From positions 1 to 9,209 of the forward strand of contig CAMOOX010000048.1 of assembly GCA_946621875.1 (NCBI GenBank): a stretch of DNA of 9,209 nt. Reading direction: 5' to 3'. This DNA is from UBA1738 sp003453455 (GTDB lineage: Bacteria > Bacillota > Clostridia > UBA1381). The notes below the pieces were generated by a model. It saw only the letters and a list, made by a program, of their open reading frames with translations, did not search any database and was not told the origin of the DNA. This document shows positions 7,673-9,209 of the stretch, piece by piece; position 1 is the stretch's first letter, and each line of letters starts with the position of its first letter. Position numbers and translations under genes: made by a program.

Positions 7673-8139
7673 AAAAAGTTAAATTTTCGGCTATTGATAT
7701 ACTTATAGTAATATTTTTAGCGGCAGTTATTGTTTTTGGCTTTATGAAAGTCAAAAATGCTATTATAAAAGGAGAATCGGCGCAGAAAATACAATTTACT
7801 GTGCTTGCCACAAATGTGGATACAGGCACAAAGGACATTATATCTATCGGTGATGAGGTTTCCATAAGCCTTAAAGAAAAAGCATATGCAAAAGTTATCG
7901 GTGTTACTGAAACAGAACATTATGAAGACAAATTCAGCGCAAATTTGGGTAAATATGTTTCACAAGCTATTGATGGCAAAGCTGATTTAATGATTCAGCT
8001 TGAATGTGCGGCAAATGTTTCGGATACAGAAATCCTAAATGGTAATGTTCCAATCCGTGTAGGTGAAGAATCCTACATTCACGGAAAAGGATATAGCCTG
8101 CATGGATATATAGTTACTGTTGATGAAGTTGAAGAATAA
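7669..8139 (+). CDS. DUF4330-like single-pass membrane protein, first copy
   Basis: A 156-residue protein of unknown function. A short Lys-rich N-terminus (MKKVK) precedes one hydrophobic segment (about residues 9-26, AIDILIVIFLAAVIVFGF), followed by roughly 125 soluble residues that should lie outside the membrane. I see no lipobox or signal-peptidase site that would clearly release it, so it is best read as membrane-anchored. It resembles DUF4330 (PF14221), more weakly than its downstream neighbour. Shared with that neighbour are S-x-I-D-I at the start of the membrane segment (D10), an IGDEV turn and a KAYAKVIGVTET segment aligning with KCLIGEITDVSS. ATG overlaps the upstream stop as ATGA, and GGAGG at 7657-7661 is its ribosome binding site. 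Position directly after ligase and transferase genes suggests an accessory role in polymer export, but no function is established. Confidence 0.75.
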   Translation: MKKVKFSAIDILIVIFLAAVIVFGFMKVKNAIIKGESAQKIQFTVLATNVDTGTKDIISIGDEVSISLKEKAYAKVIGVTETEHYEDKFSANLGKYVSQAIDGKADLMIQLECAANVSDTEILNGNVPIRVGEESYIHGKGYSLHGYIVTVDEVEE

Positions 8140-8141
8140 CC

Positions 8142-8150
8142 GGGGGTGAT
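8142..8150 (+). promoter_or_regulatory. Shine-Dalgarno site deciding a GTG start
   Basis: GGGGGTGAT matches the 3' part of the AGGAGGTGAT anti-16S consensus and lies just before GTG at 8154. It supports that GTG, whose product starts MIIDKNGKIGGKVSIID. The 14-nt gap to the upstream stop leaves no room for another promoter. Confidence 0.7.
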
Positions 8151-8153
8151 TTT

Positions 8154-8645
8154 GTGATAATTGATAAGAACGGAAAAATCGGGGGAAAGGTAAGTATAAT
8201 TGACATCTTTGCAGTTATTATTATAGCCGTTGCAGTTTTGGGAATAGCATCAAGATTTGTTTTTGCGCCGTCAAAGAATGCAAAACAGCGTGTAAAACTC
8301 TCATATGTGGTGGAGATTGACGGAATAAGGGAATACACGGTAAATGCGCTCAATAAACAGGGGACAGTAATTGATGCAAAACAAAAATGTTTAATTGGCG
8401 AGATTACCGATGTTTCTTCAAAACAGCAGAAAATGGAGCAATTTGATGCAGAGGGAAATATTGTATATGCAGAAGTTCCAAATAAGTATTCGGTAGAAGT
8501 CACTATATTATCCGATGGAAAAGAGTCAGAAAACGGTTATTTTGTAGGTAATGATACTATGCTTTCAGTAGGTTCAGACATTTCAATAGCAACAAAATAT
8601 GTTAACTCATCCGGTAAGGTTAAGAGCATTGAAAAACTCGACTAA
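8154..8645 (+). CDS. DUF4330 family single-pass membrane protein, second copy (GTG start)
   Basis: A 163-residue protein of unknown function that fits the DUF4330 pattern well: an N-terminal MIIDKNGKIGGKVSIID, one membrane segment (about residues 15-32), then a soluble domain with GIREYTVNALNKQG, LIGEITDVSS, a PNKYSVEVTI strand, and a glycine-containing end (GYFVGNDTMLSVGSDISIATK). The N-terminus should be cytoplasmic and the bulk extracytoplasmic. An Asp (D17) sits at the start of the membrane helix, exactly as in the preceding gene (D10), so the pair looks like an old tandem duplication with strong divergence. The GTG start is supported by the site at 8142-8150. This is the last gene of the unit: its TAA is followed after 2 nt by a terminator hairpin. 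No catalytic motif is recognisable; a structural or scaffold role is possible, not shown. Confidence 0.83.
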   Translation: MIIDKNGKIGGKVSIIDIFAVIIIAVAVLGIASRFVFAPSKNAKQRVKLSYVVEIDGIREYTVNALNKQGTVIDAKQKCLIGEITDVSSKQQKMEQFDAEGNIVYAEVPNKYSVEVTILSDGKESENGYFVGNDTMLSVGSDISIATKYVNSSGKVKSIEKLD

Positions 8646-8647
8646 AT

Positions 8648-8678
8648 AAAAAAGCAATACAGCATGTATTGCTTTTTT
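8648..8678. terminator. Bidirectional intrinsic terminator between convergent genes
   Basis: Perfect inverted repeat with 14-nt arms (AAAAAAGCAATACA and TGTATTGCTTTTTT) around a GCA loop. The right arm ends in six T's for the + strand, and the left arm's A-run gives a T-run for the - strand. It begins 2 nt after the stop of the last DUF4330 gene and lies 44 nt past the stop of murC on the other strand, so it can end both transcripts. The stem has only four G-C pairs, the rest A-T. Confidence 0.9.
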
Positions 8679-8701
8679 ATTATTCCTATGCCCGCAGGCT
8701 G

Positions 8702-8723
8702 AGCTTTTATCAAAAGCTTTTTT
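8702..8723 (+). terminator. Second, weaker terminator-like hairpin
   Basis: AGCTTTT and AAAAGCT form a 7-bp stem around an ATC loop, followed directly by five T's. It lies 23 nt after the main terminator and runs into the murC stop codon at 8722-8724. It would serve as backup for + strand transcripts. On the - strand the stem is not followed by a T-run, so it is unlikely to end murC transcription. Confidence 0.5.
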
Positions 8724-9209
8724 ATTTTACAAGATTATCTGCAATGTTTACGACATCACCAGCACCCATTGTAATTAATGTATCGCCATCTTTGAGTTCT
8801 TTTTTTAGTAAATTCTCTATATCAGAAAAATCATCTACAAAGCGCACTTTTACACCGCGCCTTTTAATGTCCTCCGCAAGCCGTTCAGGGCTTGTTACAC
8901 CGTCAAATTTCTCACGAGCAGCATAAATATGTGTTATAATAAGCTCATCGACAAGGTCAAAACTTTCACAAAACTCGTTCCATAGCTTTTTAGTACGGGA
9001 ATAGGTATGAGGCTGAAATACGCACCATAGACGGTTTTTTACAAATGGCTTTGCGGCAGCAAGTGTTGCCTTGATTTCTGTCGGGTGGTGCGCATAATCA
9101 TCAATTACAGTAGCGCCGCAAATCTCACCTTTTTTTTCAAAGCGGCGGGCTGCCCCGTGAAAGCTTTCTATTCCGGTTTTAACGAGAGACATATCAGCAC
9201 CCCAGTTAT
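8722..9209 (-). CDS. murC: UDP-N-acetylmuramate--L-alanine ligase, C-terminal part (5' end outside window)
   Basis: MurC joins L-Ala to UDP-MurNAc using ATP, the first step of the peptidoglycan stem peptide, in the cytoplasm. About 162 codons are visible, corresponding to the end of the central ATPase domain and the whole C-terminal Mur ligase domain. Diagnostic blocks are FHGAARRFEKKG, the ligand-binding VIDDYAHHPTEIKATL, VFQPHTYSRT, IYAAREKFDGVTS and the closing ITMGAGDVVNIADNL, in family order. The frame stays open to the window edge (codons for NWGAD precede the Met at 9190-9192), so that Met is internal and the gene starts beyond 9209. Transcription converges on the + strand unit, with 76 nt between stop codons holding two hairpins. 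Nothing suggests truncation other than the window edge. Confidence 0.96.
   Translation of the reverse strand, partial: NWGADMSLVKTGIESFHGAARRFEKKGEICGATVIDDYAHHPTEIKATLAAAKPFVKNRLWCVFQPHTYSRTKKLWNEFCESFDLVDELIITHIYAAREKFDGVTSPERLAEDIKRRGVKVRFVDDFSDIENLLKKELKDGDTLITMGAGDVVNIADNLVK

Noticed and set aside
8690..8699. Small GCC-CGCA-GGC inverted repeat between the two terminator hairpins
   Set aside because: A 3-bp stem is expected by chance.
8669..8926. Plus-strand open frame of about 85 codons beyond the terminator
   Set aside because: It starts inside the terminator stem and overlaps the conserved C-terminal domain of murC on the other strand; its Ser-rich translation is typical of an antisense shadow.

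Overview
The window reads as a chromosomal segment of a low-GC Gram-positive bacterium, most likely a member of the Clostridia. The support is AT-rich coding DNA, strong AGGAGG-type ribosome binding sites, use of TTG and GTG starts, very tight gene packing, and a gene set (CsaB, MurJ/MviN, O-antigen-ligase-like protein, paired DUF4330 proteins) that fits that group. I cannot name the genus from sequence alone. There are no RNA genes, mobile elements, CRISPR arrays or gene-free stretches over 300 bases.

Layout. Eight genes run on the + strand with almost no space between them: the 3' part of a glucosaminidase-type peptidoglycan hydrolase (1-479), dtd (481-924), a family 4 glycosyltransferase with a TTG start (944-2062), csaB (2064-3158), a murJ-like flippase (3158-4699), a 13- to 14-segment O-antigen ligase/polymerase-like membrane protein (4699-6576), a second family 4 glycosyltransferase (6560-7672), and two adjacent small single-pass membrane proteins of the DUF4330 type (7669-8139 and 8154-8645); counting the hydrolase fragment this is nine coding regions on the + strand. 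Neighbouring genes either overlap (1, 1, 17 and 4 nt) or are separated by 1 to 19 nt, so this looks like one transcription unit whose promoter lies upstream of the window. It ends in a near-ideal hairpin with a T-run at 8648-8678. A second small hairpin follows at 8702-8723. On the opposite strand, converging on that terminator, lies the C-terminal part of murC (8722-9209), cut by the window edge.

How the genes may work together. The core from 944 to 8645 has the parts of a lipid-linked cell-wall polysaccharide pathway: two cytoplasmic sugar transferases, a pyruvyl transferase that in other Gram-positives decorates the secondary cell-wall polymer bound by S-layer (SLH) domains, a MOP-superfamily flippase, and a Wzy/WaaL-type enzyme that would polymerise the exported glycan or attach it to an acceptor. 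The two DUF4330 proteins have no established role and sit exactly where an accessory factor of that export/ligation step would be expected. This pathway reading is inference from families and gene order. No initiating phosphoglycosyl transferase, no SLH-domain protein and no LytR-CpsA-Psr ligase is visible in the window.
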